From [Phialemoniopsis] sp. UDSM-2020 (taxonomy: Eukaryota > Ascomycota > Sordariomycetes > Thyridiales > Thyridiaceae), in contig JAEILZ010000003.1 in assembly GCA_018873225.1 (NCBI GenBank), positions 4,960,001-5,024,000 on the forward strand: a stretch of DNA of 64,000 nucleotides, in the 5' to 3' direction. Shown here piece by piece: positions 44,363 to 55,648 of the stretch. A program made the translations under genes and the position numbers. Numbering within the stretch: the stretch's first letter is position 1; every line of letters begins with the position of its first letter. The notes beneath the pieces are model-generated. The model was not told where the DNA came from, searched no databases, and saw nothing but the letters and a program-made list of their open reading frames with translations.

Positions 44363-45687
44363 ATGCCGTCGTCGCGCAAGATGCGCAACACTCTACGGAG
44401 CCCGCGCTCGCCGACGCGAAACGTCTCATCCGTTGAGCTCAGCAATCTGTCGGCCTCACAACTGCCGTCGCAAACATCATCCGAGATCCATCACCCCTCA
44501 TCGGAGCTTCATCACACCAAGGAGCCTCAGCCGCAGAAGCTCAACCCCTATGTACCATTCGCCGTCAAGAACGGCTGGTTCTTCGCCAAGATCATCCTAC
44601 GCAGCCTCTCCTTCATCTTCGCCCTCATCATCCTCTGCATCCACCTCTCCTTCTTCATCCCCGTTCACGACTTTGGCAACATTGTCTCCGTTGTCATCGT
44701 CTTCTTCTTTGTGAGTTGCACCATCCTGCTGGCTCGGCCTCGCTTGTCGCCATGTTTGCACGCGCGCCCACTAACCCGTTCCCCAGTCTGCCGCCATCAT
44801 CATCTGGGACTCTTGCGAGTTCATAACCCTCTGCGCGCGGAGGGGTTTCGGCATCCATCCCAAGGCGCACATCGGCCTCGACCTAGTCCTATGGCTAGGC
44901 TCCGCGGTTGGCGCTGCTGCCGTGTTCTTCGAATTTGACTTTGTCGACTTCTTGGGCTACAACGACCTCTGGGGCGACGATGTAGAATCCAAGCTCATCT
45001 GCTCCCTGGTCATGTTTATCAGCCTGCTGTGCGTCTCATCCCAGACCTTTGTCCCCACTCGCAAGTTTCATCATGACTGACCGTACCAGGGTAATACACT
45101 TCATCCTCTTTGTCCGCGCCTGCGTAGACAAGAAGCGCGGCATCGGAGCCACGCCCAAAATCATGTACCTGCCAACGGGCGAGGCCGTCGTCGTCGTGCC
45201 CCGCCCCGTGCCGCCCATGCCCACGCGCCGTTACACAAAGGAGAGCAACCGCTCCCCGACCCGCCAGCTCTCCCAGGTGCCCAGCCAACCCACCACAACA
45301 GCCTCCCCACCACCACTACCCTCACTCTCCCACCCCTTACCCCCTCTGCCCCACGACCAGTACTCCCAAACGACCACGACGCCCATCAGCGACGCCCCGA
45401 CCCTCATGACGCCCGTCCCGCCGAACCACAACCAGAACCAGCCGCCCCCGCCGCGCAGGAAACCGCTGCCCGTGCGCGGCACGCACTACGCGAGCCCCTG
45501 GGACGCGCCCGGACCGGGGTACGAGCCGGACGCGGAGGAGATCGCGCGCGCGGAGAGGGGGGAGCGGCAGGCGCAGTACATGGCGCTCGACGGCATCGAC
45601 ACGGCGCGCGTGACGCGCATGGACGGGCCCAGGGAGAAGTTCCTCGCCGGCGAGGCCAACAAGCTCGAGCGCAGGAAGTCGATGTAA
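44363..45687 (+). CDS. MARVEL-like four-TM membrane protein with Pro-rich tail
   Basis: Three exons, 44363-44710, 44787-45028 and 45090-45687 (introns GTGAGT...CCCAG and GTGCGT...ACCAG), in frame to 395 residues. The N-terminus is basic and Ser/His-rich. Four hydrophobic segments lie between about residues 75 and 210. The first is preceded by the KNGWFFAKIILR stretch, and a polar Glu/Asp loop (FEFDFVDFLGYNDLW) lies between TM3 and TM4, the general pattern of fungal MARVEL proteins. The tail of about 180 residues is Pro/Thr-rich and ends with a charged helix containing GEANKLERRKSM. Likely a plasma-membrane or vesicle protein. No specific role can be stated. Confidence 0.82.
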
Positions 45688-46033
45688 GAACATTGGGGAG
45701 AAGGAAGAAAGGTCGACGACTCTGTACATAATGTGACGACAACAGGCTTTCGGTTATTCGTTCGACAAAGGCGAAAACTATTTGTTCATACAGGATCTGG
45801 GAAAACCAAAGGGAGTTTTATTTTGGGAGATACCATATTTGTTGCCTGTACACTATCGCTCCTTTTAACAGTGTTTTTCAAAGTATATACCACGCTGGCC
45901 TCAATATCGGGCAGTAGCCTGGGCGTTGTAAAAAGCTAATGCTATTGATAAGATTTCATCTACACTAATGCGTGTTAGCTTGTCACTGCCGGGTGGTGAT
46001 CATACATCATTGAGTACTTGAACATCATATCTT
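45688..46033. other. intergenic between converging genes
   Basis: 346 bp of AT-rich sequence forming the 3' flanks of the MARVEL-like and NACHT genes. No feature beyond presumed 3' UTRs. Confidence 0.6.
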
Positions 46034-49000
46034 CTATATTCCAGTTTGCAGCGATCCTCTCATGATTGCCCTTGCATCTTCGCGACCGAACCTCTGGCTC
46101 AACACATCCAGTGCGCGTGGGTCAGGCCTTGGACCAAAGTATGGAGTTCTCTTCGTCGCTGTTTCTCTCAAAACGCCTAATTGTATTAGCCTGTCATAAA
46201 CAGACCCGTCCTCGTGTTCACCTGCGAGATAGTCTTCGACTGTTCGCGTATCAAGTTCGATGTAAGGATAGTCCGAGCAGAAAGGATCGTGCTGAGAATA
46301 GAAATTTTCCACAATCATCTTCGCTCCGTAGTCGCTCACTCTACACTTTAGATATCTCTCGAAGAACTCCAAGTCTAGTTCTGTGTTCGACAGCTTTGTT
46401 TCCTCTTTTATTCCTAGTACGATGACCTGGTCGGTCTTGGTCTCGCACTGCCTGATGAGGTGGTCATAGTTCTGCCTTGACTCTGGCGACGAGATAAGGG
46501 TCGAAAACCGCTCGGCGGCTCCGCGTAGGCATAGACTGAGTAGAGTCCACGCCCGTACCTGTATCACGGCGGAGATGTTGTGCTCGACAAGATCGCGCTG
46601 TAACTGGTCTTTTCCTTCCACGACCTTCGCAAAGGAAAAAATGGCAAATACTTGCTCTTCTAGATCTGCCCCGTGGTCCAAAAAGACGCGGGCTGCCTTC
46701 AGAAACTCAGCGACTGCATCAATCTCTGCTCCAAAACTCCACGTAGCATGCTTCCAGAGAAATGTACCCCAACAAGAGGTGAGGTCGCCGAATCTTGGTC
46801 CGAAAGTCCAACGGAAGAGACCCGTAGTAGAAGTGTAAGCTGGGTCGGCCCCAGCTTTCAATAGCTCGCTGACCAGCCGATTGCACCAAGGATGGGTTTG
46901 TGATGGAAATACACAGATACTGAAAAGCATCCTCGACTTGTCCTCCCACGAGTATTGATAGTCTGGGTTGCCGAGCGTGGAAAGAGCGAATGCGTACTGC
47001 TGATGAGACAGAGTCTCCATGACGAAATCCATTCTCTCACAAACTTGCAACCTGCGCTGACTGCGTGTGCCAAATAGGTATCGATGGTGACTTAACATCT
47101 CGCAGTACAACAGCGTCTGACTGACTTGAATGGGTAGCGCTTGGGGATCTAGACGATGCCGCTTCAGGATCTTCTCGATGGCTCCCATGTGCCTTCCGAT
47201 CGTGTTAATCATGAGCCCGGGTGCAGCTCCCTGGATGAGAGTGGTTATCAAAAATAATCGTATTGTCGCCAGCGCGGCACCAGTGAGGCGAAGATCTAGA
47301 TCAAGTGGCGAGGTGTTGTCATATTTGAGGATCGCTTGGCCATCTGACGTGTCCATCAGGAAGTCATAAGCAGAACGATGAACGAAACCAATGAAGATCT
47401 CGCCAGAAGCGTACGGGGCCAGTATGTTGTAACTCTCGCCCTCCCAACTGTACGCTTTGAAGCGAGAGTACTCTCTAGATATCTCGAGTAATCCGGCACA
47501 GTGGTTCTCCACGTTGCGCATGACCGCTTCGCATCTCTCCACCAATAGAGCCGCAGGAGGTATCTCGACATTGTTCAAGATTTCGTCTGCTCTCGTGGTT
47601 GACGACAGCAGGACAGCCAGAGGGGTGAGCGTCCTCTCAAACCCTCCAGAATAGAACAAATCCGTGTTCTCTTTCACTTGTATGACCAATTTGAGCATCA
47701 GCGCAGCGTTTTTCCAGTAGCTGGAAGGATCGTCGCTTATTCTCCTCCACATATCGCGGTACAGGCTTTCCAACTCTCTGGGTAGCCTTGCGATTCTCTC
47801 GCGCAAGGTTTCCAAGTCGTCGCCGTGTGCTAGGCCCCTCTTCAGGTTTTTGATCGCCAGGCATAGCCAAAGAAACACACCTTCTGCCTTGTCCACTAGG
47901 GAGAATAGCAGGGCCTCTCGACCTCTGTCGAGGTCACATATTCGGTCGAGGTCACTCATACGGTCGAGGACGGAGTTTGGTAGCTTGAGATGGTCCTTGG
48001 CGTAAGACCACAGGTCGACCCAGTTGAGGTCTTGCAGCTGAAGATGAGGATGCCCGTGGAGATGATACTTTATGTGTGGTTCTGGTCGACTTGCGAAGCA
48101 CACTTTTAACTTGGCGATCTTTGAAATGTTTGTTACGAAGTCGAATACACTGGTGAGGTCCTCCGTTGCATCAAACTCATCCAGCCCGTCGATGAACATA
48201 CAAAGAGGTTTATTCACAAAGCTGACGGCTTGCTGGAATGAAAGTTGAAGCTCAGAAACAGACCAGTCCGTATCTGCCCTCTTGACACCTGCCTGGGGAA
48301 ATGCGGCCAGTTGGGAATCAATGGCGGCCGGAGATCCGTGAAGTATCTGGTAAAGCAAGGAACACAGGAATCCCTTGAAGTTATGCTGCAATTGTGACCC
48401 AGGCTTCCAGAAGTAGTGGGAAAGTACGATACTTTCTGGACTCCAGGTGTTCAGAGCTTCCTTAGTCTCGGGATTGTTGAGGATGTACTTGATCAGGGTC
48501 GTTTTCCCTGACCCTGGCTTGCCGCTTATCCAGTATATCATGTCGTTCGAGGCAAGCCACTTGGGAAAATCGTCCCATTGCCCTTGCCTGTGAAACAGAT
48601 CAAACTCATTGCTCTGGTCGTTGAATACCCACTCAAGCGTGGACCCGTATGATTCGGGAACCTGATTTTGACGTTCATTCATCCTGGGGAATCGTAGGCT
48701 TTCGATGAACTGCTCACGGCTCGCCTGGGTCTTTGCGTCTTTTTCGAGAGCATTCATGCGATCAGATATGATCTCAGTCGAGCAGATAGCTGCCTGCGAG
48801 ATGTCCTCCCGTAAACCATCACCAATTTGGTCAAGTACCCTCGGGAGCCGCTCCAAGATGCTCGTCTGCATCAACCGCTCAGCGTCATTGAGCCCCTTCT
48901 CTAGCCTAGCGAGCCGCCGTGCGCGCCAGGCGGTTTTAGTTGCCGTCTTGAGCGTCTCGACGAGCTTTCCTTTCCCTTCGCTCGAACAGCCGACGAGAAA

Positions 49001-49267
49001 GGCGACTTCCTCTTGCAGGTCCCGCGCGGCGTCGCGGCACCTGTGGGCGACCTCACATAGTTGTGTCTCGGCGGCGGACGTGCAGCGCCCGGCCGATTGT
49101 GTGGAGATTCGCTGGGCGATCTCCCCTAGGATCTTGGCGTGCTCGGACAGCGATGCGTCCGGGGACTTGTCCTTGTAGATGCGCTTGACGAGCGAGATGG
49201 TGTCCCGCCCGAACTGAATCGTCTGGAAGATGCTGGTCGCAAGCGCGAAGGCCTCAAGGCCGGACAT
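46034..49267 (-). CDS. NACHT-domain STAND protein (fungal NLR-like)
   Basis: Single-exon protein of 1077 residues starting at the ATG at 49267. The N-terminus begins MSGLEAFALATSIFQTIQFG, in the style of the fungal N-terminal domain of STAND proteins, with helices to about residue 190. The NACHT NTPase core follows: P-loop GKPGSGKTTL (about 250), Walker B CMFIDGLDEFD (about 345) and the sensor-like ASRPEPHI (about 395). Next is a winged-helix-like region (DUF7791-like) to about 640. The C-terminal 400 residues are helical, without obvious ankyrin, WD40 or TPR repeats. Such proteins act in heterokaryon incompatibility and fungal immune-like signalling, oligomerising on ligand binding. The nucleotide-binding residues are all intact. 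Its effector and ligand are unknown. Confidence 0.9.
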   Translation of the reverse strand: MSGLEAFALATSIFQTIQFGRDTISLVKRIYKDKSPDASLSEHAKILGEIAQRISTQSAGRCTSAAETQLCEVAHRCRDAARDLQEEVAFLVGCSSEGKGKLVETLKTATKTAWRARRLARLEKGLNDAERLMQTSILERLPRVLDQIGDGLREDISQAAICSTEIISDRMNALEKDAKTQASREQFIESLRFPRMNERQNQVPESYGSTLEWVFNDQSNEFDLFHRQGQWDDFPKWLASNDMIYWISGKPGSGKTTLIKYILNNPETKEALNTWSPESIVLSHYFWKPGSQLQHNFKGFLCSLLYQILHGSPAAIDSQLAAFPQAGVKRADTDWSVSELQLSFQQAVSFVNKPLCMFIDGLDEFDATEDLTSVFDFVTNISKIAKLKVCFASRPEPHIKYHLHGHPHLQLQDLNWVDLWSYAKDHLKLPNSVLDRMSDLDRICDLDRGREALLFSLVDKAEGVFLWLCLAIKNLKRGLAHGDDLETLRERIARLPRELESLYRDMWRRISDDPSSYWKNAALMLKLVIQVKENTDLFYSGGFERTLTPLAVLLSSTTRADEILNNVEIPPAALLVERCEAVMRNVENHCAGLLEISREYSRFKAYSWEGESYNILAPYASGEIFIGFVHRSAYDFLMDTSDGQAILKYDNTSPLDLDLRLTGAALATIRLFLITTLIQGAAPGLMINTIGRHMGAIEKILKRHRLDPQALPIQVSQTLLYCEMLSHHRYLFGTRSQRRLQVCERMDFVMETLSHQQYAFALSTLGNPDYQYSWEDKSRMLFSICVFPSQTHPWCNRLVSELLKAGADPAYTSTTGLFRWTFGPRFGDLTSCWGTFLWKHATWSFGAEIDAVAEFLKAARVFLDHGADLEEQVFAIFSFAKVVEGKDQLQRDLVEHNISAVIQVRAWTLLSLCLRGAAERFSTLISSPESRQNYDHLIRQCETKTDQVIVLGIKEETKLSNTELDLEFFERYLKCRVSDYGAKMIVENFYSQHDPFCSDYPYIELDTRTVEDYLAGEHEDGSVYDRLIQLGVLRETATKRTPYFGPRPDPRALDVLSQRFGREDARAIMRGSLQTGI

Positions 49268-49714
49268 GATGCTTGCGCGCAGATTGGGACAAGCATATAT
49301 TAGGTCGTGAGATAATGTCGTCTACCGTATCCAAGTCTGATACAGCTGGATGTTGATCAGGTCAAAATTGATGACATTTCCAATTTCAATCGAGCATCCT
49401 GTCAGCCACAGCCCCGCCGCTTCTGAGACCGACTTGCAGGGCGTTGGGTCGAGCTGAACCTGGACACTAATGCAAGGTTTATGTACATCAGCTGCGCCCC
49501 GTCAAGGCAGCATCGTCCCACCTTTCGAACTTGAGTGATTCAAACCTTGATATCAACACGGTAGCATCAGCGTCTTGCAATGATCAATCTGCTACTATAT
49601 CCAGACTAGTGCATGAATAGATTGCTGAGTTTGATAAAATTTCTAGATTTTAGACTTCGGGATCGTTCGAATCTGTCTTTCATTATGTTGCGTGGTGAAG
49701 AAAAAGAGTGAGCT
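49268..49714. other. intergenic upstream of the NACHT gene
   Basis: 447 bp containing the NACHT promoter and the 3' flank of the hydrolase gene. No gene seen. Confidence 0.6.
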
Positions 49715-50838
49715 TCATGAACCTGCAACGACCTCATCGATCCAAAGCTTGACCTTCTCAGCCACCATCTCACTCATGCCCTCCTCTAGAGACACAACAT
49801 GGTTAGCAAAGCACAATCAGTCTAACCCAGCAGGACGAAGAGAAACTTACTAGCACAAAACTCATGCGTCAACTTCCCCGTCTCATCGACATACGTCCTC
49901 GTCTGCCCCTTCTTATGCACCGGCACCCCGTCCCGCGAGGCATGCTCCGCGCGCACGCGGATGAACTCGTCCCGCACCTCGTCGGCGACCCAGTGGTCGT
50001 ACTGCGCGTAGTAGAAGAAGAACTTGGGCGGGACCTCCTCGCGGCCCACGGCCTCGGCCTCGGTCACCTCCCACAGCTCCTCGCCCCAGCGCTCCTCGGT
50101 GATGGTGCGCAGCTCGTCCATGCCCAGGAACGCCGCCTCGTGCGCCCCGTCGCGGCTCTGCAGCCAGCGCGCCGTCGTCGCCGCGCCGTCGGCCGTGAAG
50201 CCCCACGCCCGTCGCAGTAAAGCCTTGAGCAGCCACGCCGGCCAGAGGTAGAAGAGCGCGCGCGGGAGGAGGTGCACGCGGGCTGCGACGGCGGGGAAGC
50301 GCTCCATGAGGCTGATGAGGGGCTGGCCGCGGTCGGAGCGCGACAGGTGGGATATCGTGGGGAAGAGGCACACTCCCGCGCGCAGGGGCAGGTCCGCGAG
50401 GGCTGGGTCGGACCGTTGCCGGTGCCGGTGGAAGAGCTCCATCATGATGTAGGAGCCGACGGAGTGGCCCGAAAGGATGACGGCGTCAAAGGGCTGGCCC
50501 TTGCGGGGCCCGGCGGGAATGCGCTCTGCCGAGACGGACTTGGCGATGTGCTGGATCTGAGCCTCTAGGTTGTAAGGTCTATGGGTGGAGTCAAACGGCG
50601 GAGAGTGGTCTGCGTCCTCGAAGCCGAGGAGGTTGCGGCCTGCGATGTGGAACAGAGTGCGGTGAGAGGATGCGTCCTCTGTGGTATCGAGGAGGGTACG
50701 CAGGGTGGACATGTAGGCATCGTAGTATGTGATGAGGCCCGGGTTCCCGGTGATGTGCCAGACGAGGAACCACTTGGTATCCGGGACGTGGTCGGCGTCC
50801 GGCCGGTGCCGGGGTGGGAAGGCCAGGTACGTGGGCAT
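49715..50838 (-). CDS. lipid droplet-associated hydrolase family (LDAH-like) alpha/beta hydrolase
   Basis: Two exons, 50838-49851 and 49785-49715 (intron GTAAGT...TCTCTAG), give 352 residues. The N-terminal strand is followed by WHITGNPGLITYY, the oxyanion-type NPG loop seen in the LDAH/C2orf43 family. The nucleophile elbow is GHSVG at about residue 128. The acid/His part is seen as FYYAQYDHWV (Asp and His) near 275-285. The last exon restores the C-terminal helix. The family sits on lipid droplets and hydrolyses or remodels neutral lipid. The frame is open about 97 nt upstream of the first ATG but contains no earlier ATG. GC-rich third positions cause many shadow frames. Confidence 0.88.
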
Positions 50839-51636
50839 GGCCGAGTTTGCCGAGAGCCCGGCTGCAACGGATTCTATGCTGGATGCAATGGCCTGGGCAA
50901 ACGATCTCGATTGACTGAGTAGTCTACCGTCTGTTCATTATAAGTGGTGATAATCGTGATTCGGACCCCGAGGCCTGAGATGTTGTAGATGGTGTGCGAG
51001 TAAACAAACTCCGCCCAATTCGCCGTGGCCCTGGTATCGGGTTTTCGAAAGCCAATTTGGCCCCACTAATTTCCTTGTTGATCGATCATCTTGGTGATGG
51101 TTCTGGGAACCGGCCTTTATGAGAAGTCCGGGCCTTTATCAGCAACGCAAGCCTTCCCCGATTGGACAGAGAATGCCTGAGTTGAAGATGGATTGTTCTC
51201 CTCGCTTACTGAAGTCTCGTTCAGGCCTAGTTAGTTGTGTTGTTCCTAATGCATTGCACACTTAGTTCGGTGTGGAAGAAGGGATCATGCGGACGCCAAC
51301 TGTTTCGGATTGGTACTTCCAAATACCTGGATCCTGCTGACAGATGAAAAATCGCCAGAGGTTCCGTATGGATGCTGCAATTGGGGGTGGCGAACTGGCG
51401 TGATGTGATACGTCGAGACCAGCCACTGACCAGGCCTAAGCCACATTGTTTCATGCAGGCCTGAGCGCAGCTGGAGGTGCCTAATCAGGGCCTGAAGTTT
51501 GGCCATCTCACCCCCAACCATATCTCGTCACGTAGGAGGCCTTCGCATAGACTGGATAACACAGTCTTTGACCGGAGATTGCGTGTTGGCCGACTCGACT
51601 TATGCTGCAGGTCGAAACCTGTATTCAAGTCGGGGG
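50839..51636. other. intergenic, divergent promoter region
   Basis: 798 bp between the LDAH-like gene (minus) and the hydrolase/NB-ARC gene (plus). Short frames only; no recognised motif. Confidence 0.55.
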
Positions 51637-54600
51637 ATGGCTCGCGTGCACAAGCCGAAAGTGTATCGCCTTCAGGGAGTTCCATCCGACCTACAGAATG
51701 CGGATGAAGTCACCTGGTACCTCACCGAACGTTTCCCGGAACTCAGCCGCTACGAGATCCAAGTATGTTCTCTTGCCAAGGCCTTGACCCCAACGGCGCC
51801 GTTGCCGCGGGTAGCCACGGTGATGTTCCATCCTCGAACCCCCAACAATGATCCTGCAGAGTGTACGTTCAAAGACGACCCAGCGGAGATCATATCCAAG
51901 GTCAAGAGTGGGCTCAGCATTGATGATCACTTCCTCGGCATGACGCCGTTCAACGACGTGGGACTCGACGACCATGAATACGAGTAAGCTTCACCCTTCT
52001 CAACGTAAATTTCTCTTTTCTGATCGCCTCACATAGTTGCATAGCTGTATCCGGAATAGGGAGCCACCCATTTGGGTCTTGGCAACCTCATGATGGTGAC
52101 AAGCAATTCATGTGGATCCGAGACATCCTCCCGAAGGTCTTCCCATCCGCTAGGGTAATGACCTATGGATATGACACCGAGCTCTGTGATACGAACTCTT
52201 ATCAACAGATCAAGGATCTAGCCATTACCTTTCTTGACCACTTGCGAGCAGTATTTCGATCTCGTGCGGCGCGACGATCGATTGTCATAATTGCCCATAG
52301 TTTAGGTGGCATCGTTGTCAAGGAGGCTCTAGTTATGCTGGCCGGAACATATGAGGGCAAGATGCTCGATGCCATAGTGGGTGGCGTCTTTTTCGGTGTT
52401 CCTCACCACGGCATGGTGATTTCTCATCTATTGGCCCTGGCCTCTGGGCAGCCCAACAACTTCATGATTGAACAGATCAAGGAGGGTGCACCCTTCCTGA
52501 GCCAGTTGGAATATGCGTTCGCAGATCATTTCGGTAGGGGCCCAAAGAAATTTTTCTGGGGATACGAGACTCAAGAATCTGCCATTCCTATTGTAAGTCA
52601 AATCGTCAGGTTGAAATTGGAGATGGACTCTATACAGCTGCGACGGGCGCCAGTTTCAGTATACTAATCATACTTACAGCGCAACCCAGCCAACAGAAGG
52701 TGGACGGCAAAGCTCCCGCATGCTCCACGACTGAAACTGGTGGATCGCGAATCAGCAACTCGAGGCTTATGGAAGGACCCTAGAAAGCACCATCTTATCT
52801 TTCAAATCAATAAGGACCACTCAAGCATGGTCAAGTTTATGGACGCACATGACCCTAGTCTGACTGTCGTTCTTAGAAAGCTCGGGGAACTGTTCGAGTG
52901 CCCTGTGCCAGATAAGTTAGACGCGCTCACGCCAAGTGATACGCAAGTTCATCCTGGGGCGGAATCAACGTCGATCATACGGAATACATCCGTTGACAGT
53001 GGGAAAGACTTCAAGTTAGCTTCAGAGAGCCAAAACTTTCCGGAAATATCCCTTTATACGGCAGACAGTCGGAGATGGCAGCACTTTCTCACATCTTACA
53101 AAGTCAGTCTCCCAATGCCCGAGTGACGGCATCGGTCTATGGACCCCCTGGCATAGGCAAGACACAGCTCGTGGCGCACTACGCAAAGACTCATTGTGAG
53201 GTTTACGACAACATCTTTTATATCGACGGCTCGAATATCGACCGTACTCGCCTGACCCTGCGTCGGGAAGCTGGTCGCATTAAACAAAGTTGGACACAGT
53301 ACTTCAGCGCACTTCGATCCGCAGATACGCACTCAGCCAATATCGACCGCTTCTGTCACTTTCTGAACAGCGAAAGGAACACTAGATGGCTTCTCGTTAT
53401 AGATGAGATGTTGGACGTGCCTTGGATCAGTCCTATACTTGATCAGCTAAAGCAGGGCACGGTTATCCTTATCTCCACAAGCTCTCAATTTTCGGAAAGG
53501 TTCCCTACTGTCAGGGTGGCCGGGTTGGACATTGATACTAGTGATCAACTACTTCTTAGTTTGAAGCCCGAGTCGAGCTCGAGAACTGGTAAGCACTCTA
53601 CAGGCGAAATTACGTGAGGGCAGAAGAGTAGCGACGACTGACAGCGGCTCCCAGACCGACGTGACCTACTGTCGCGTTTAGATTTTCATCCTTTACTTAT
53701 TCAACTTGCGGCCCCCAAGCTTCTTGGGTTTAAGTCGTTGTCGATGTTTTTGAATCACTGGCAGGATGGCGAGATAAGACTGCCTACAATGACCCTAGGC
53801 AAGTTGCGAACTATCCTGCAACAAATTCTGCAGATTCAGGATGGTACCCCGCTTCCAGACTCTCAAATGGACAGTCTGAACATCTGTCTACTCTTTGACT
53901 GGAAGGACATATCATACAACTTTCTCGAATATATCGGGACTCCTGATTTGACAACTTTCTTTGGGGTGACCATCGAGGGCCTAGCGCGACATGGTCTCGT
54001 TGAGAGAAAGTTTTCCGATAGCCAATCGGTCACCTGCAGCTTCTCTGAGCTCCTCTTTCAATATCTCCGACAGTCTACGAGTAGCTGGACTCCTATCGTG
54101 CACAAGGCCGCCCGACTACTCGCCGCAAAAGTACCGAGGAGCTATAAAGACAACTACAGGGAGCGGGTCGAACTACTGGCGTCACATGCGCTCAAGTTCT
54201 CTAACTATATTCATGCTGGGCAGAAGCCTATCGAAGGCTCTGTCGAGTTCTACGATAATCTCGAGCGCATTGCCTCTCTTCTCCGATTACTGGACAAAGA
54301 CGCCGACGCCATCAGATTGTACAGTTTTGTCCACCAAGAGAATGCCAAGCTCAAGGGGCGCTCGCGGCTTCCGCCCTTGCGAATGGCCGAGGTCTACAAT
54401 AACATGGGCCTGTCGTCCATGAACGAAGGTGACATGCGACTTGCCCATTCTTGCTTTGAAAAGGCTGCTTCCGCACTGCCAGTTGGGGTGAATCCGGAGA
54501 CGAGTCTGCAAATAACCGTCAACATGGCCCGGGTCCAGATGGAAATGGATGAGCACGCGAAAACAGTGTCTCTGTTGGAAAAGAATCTCGAGAAACACCA

Positions 54601-55441
54601 GTCTATGGACAAGGTCCTGCTCTTACCTCTTCAGCATGCACTTGGAGTCTCGCATGTACAACTAGGCCGTGCCGACCTTGGTCTCCCTCTACTGGATCTG
54701 TGCCGTTCGGTGAGCGAGGCCGAACCCTTGCGGGTCGGGAAGCGTGTGACGTTCACCATCATGCATGACATCGCTACTGCGTGGCGGGACCAGAAGAAGT
54801 GGGATGATGCGATAGGTCTGTACGAACAGACGCGAGAGTGCCGCAAGAATCTCCACGGGCCTGCCCACCGTTTTACCATGGAGACAACCGGAGCGCTGGC
54901 CGTGGCCTACCAGGGCAGCGGCCAGATGGACAAAGCAGCAGGATGCTTCAAGAAGACCTTGAAATGGCAACGTGCGAACCTCCGGCTGAATCATCCACAA
55001 ACCCTTCAAACCCTCCAAAACTATGGCATATACCTCAGTACTATGGAAAATCTGGATGGCGCGAAGAAAGCCTTGCAGCTGGCTCATAGAGGCTGGTTGA
55101 GCCAGGACGAGAGGAATAAGACGACAACTTGGAACCGCATTAATTGCGGGGTCAGCCTGGCGCTTGTACTACAGAACCTTGGGGACATCAGGCGAGCCGA
55201 CTCGCTCTATTATGTAGCTCTGACCTGGTACAGGCAGCAGGGGAGAGGAAGTCCCAAGATAGCTTACCAGCACTCCAAAACAGCCTACCTACTTGGTAAG
55301 ATGTATGAGACTGCCGGTTGGAGGAAGAAAGCCCAGGACAAGTACAAAGAAGCTACAGATGTATCTATGTCTGGAGACGAGGAGGACAGTTATTGGAAAC
55401 ACCTCGCTCTTGAGGCACTACAAAGGCTTGACATGGCCTGA
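51637..55441 (+). CDS. alpha/beta-hydrolase / NB-ARC / TPR STAND protein, gene structure uncertain, possibly damaged
   Basis: Start is the ATG at 51637, the first in frame. Secure exons are 51637-51983 and 52037-52592, giving a DUF676/lipase-like domain with IAVSGIGSHPFGSW and the nucleophile elbow AHSLGG. The third exon starts at 52680. The NB-ARC core runs from about 53036, with LYGRQSEM, P-loop GPPGIGKTQL and Walker-B-like WLLVIDEMLD. It lies in another frame, so an intron or frameshift is needed at about 52915-53030, where no strong donor is visible. The core reaches 53588. A GTAAGC...TTTAG intron (53589-53681) then joins to 53682-55441, with about ten TPR-like helix pairs. If that intron is not real, two in-frame TGA codons (53615, 53639) break the gene. 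A spliced product would be near 1150 residues. The family works in fungal self/non-self recognition. Confidence 0.72.
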
Positions 55442-55648
55442 CATAGCGGAACATCATGATACCAATTTGTTACATGATTATGCGGAAATTACAGATGAAG
55501 TTTCGAATCCTCGACAAAGTATCGCCTGTCCCATTACCGAGAACGACAGGAATGATACTTCGCAAGGAATGTTATTGACCTTACCACCTGTGTAGTGGTG
55601 TTGCCGTATGGTGTGATTGAGGTATCTCGATGAGAACAGGGCCGATGC

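Noticed and set aside
49822..50371. Alternative 152-codon frame in the LDAH-like gene
   Set aside because: Arg/Gly/Ala-rich shadow of a GC-rich gene; the hydrolase frame contains GHSVG and other motifs.
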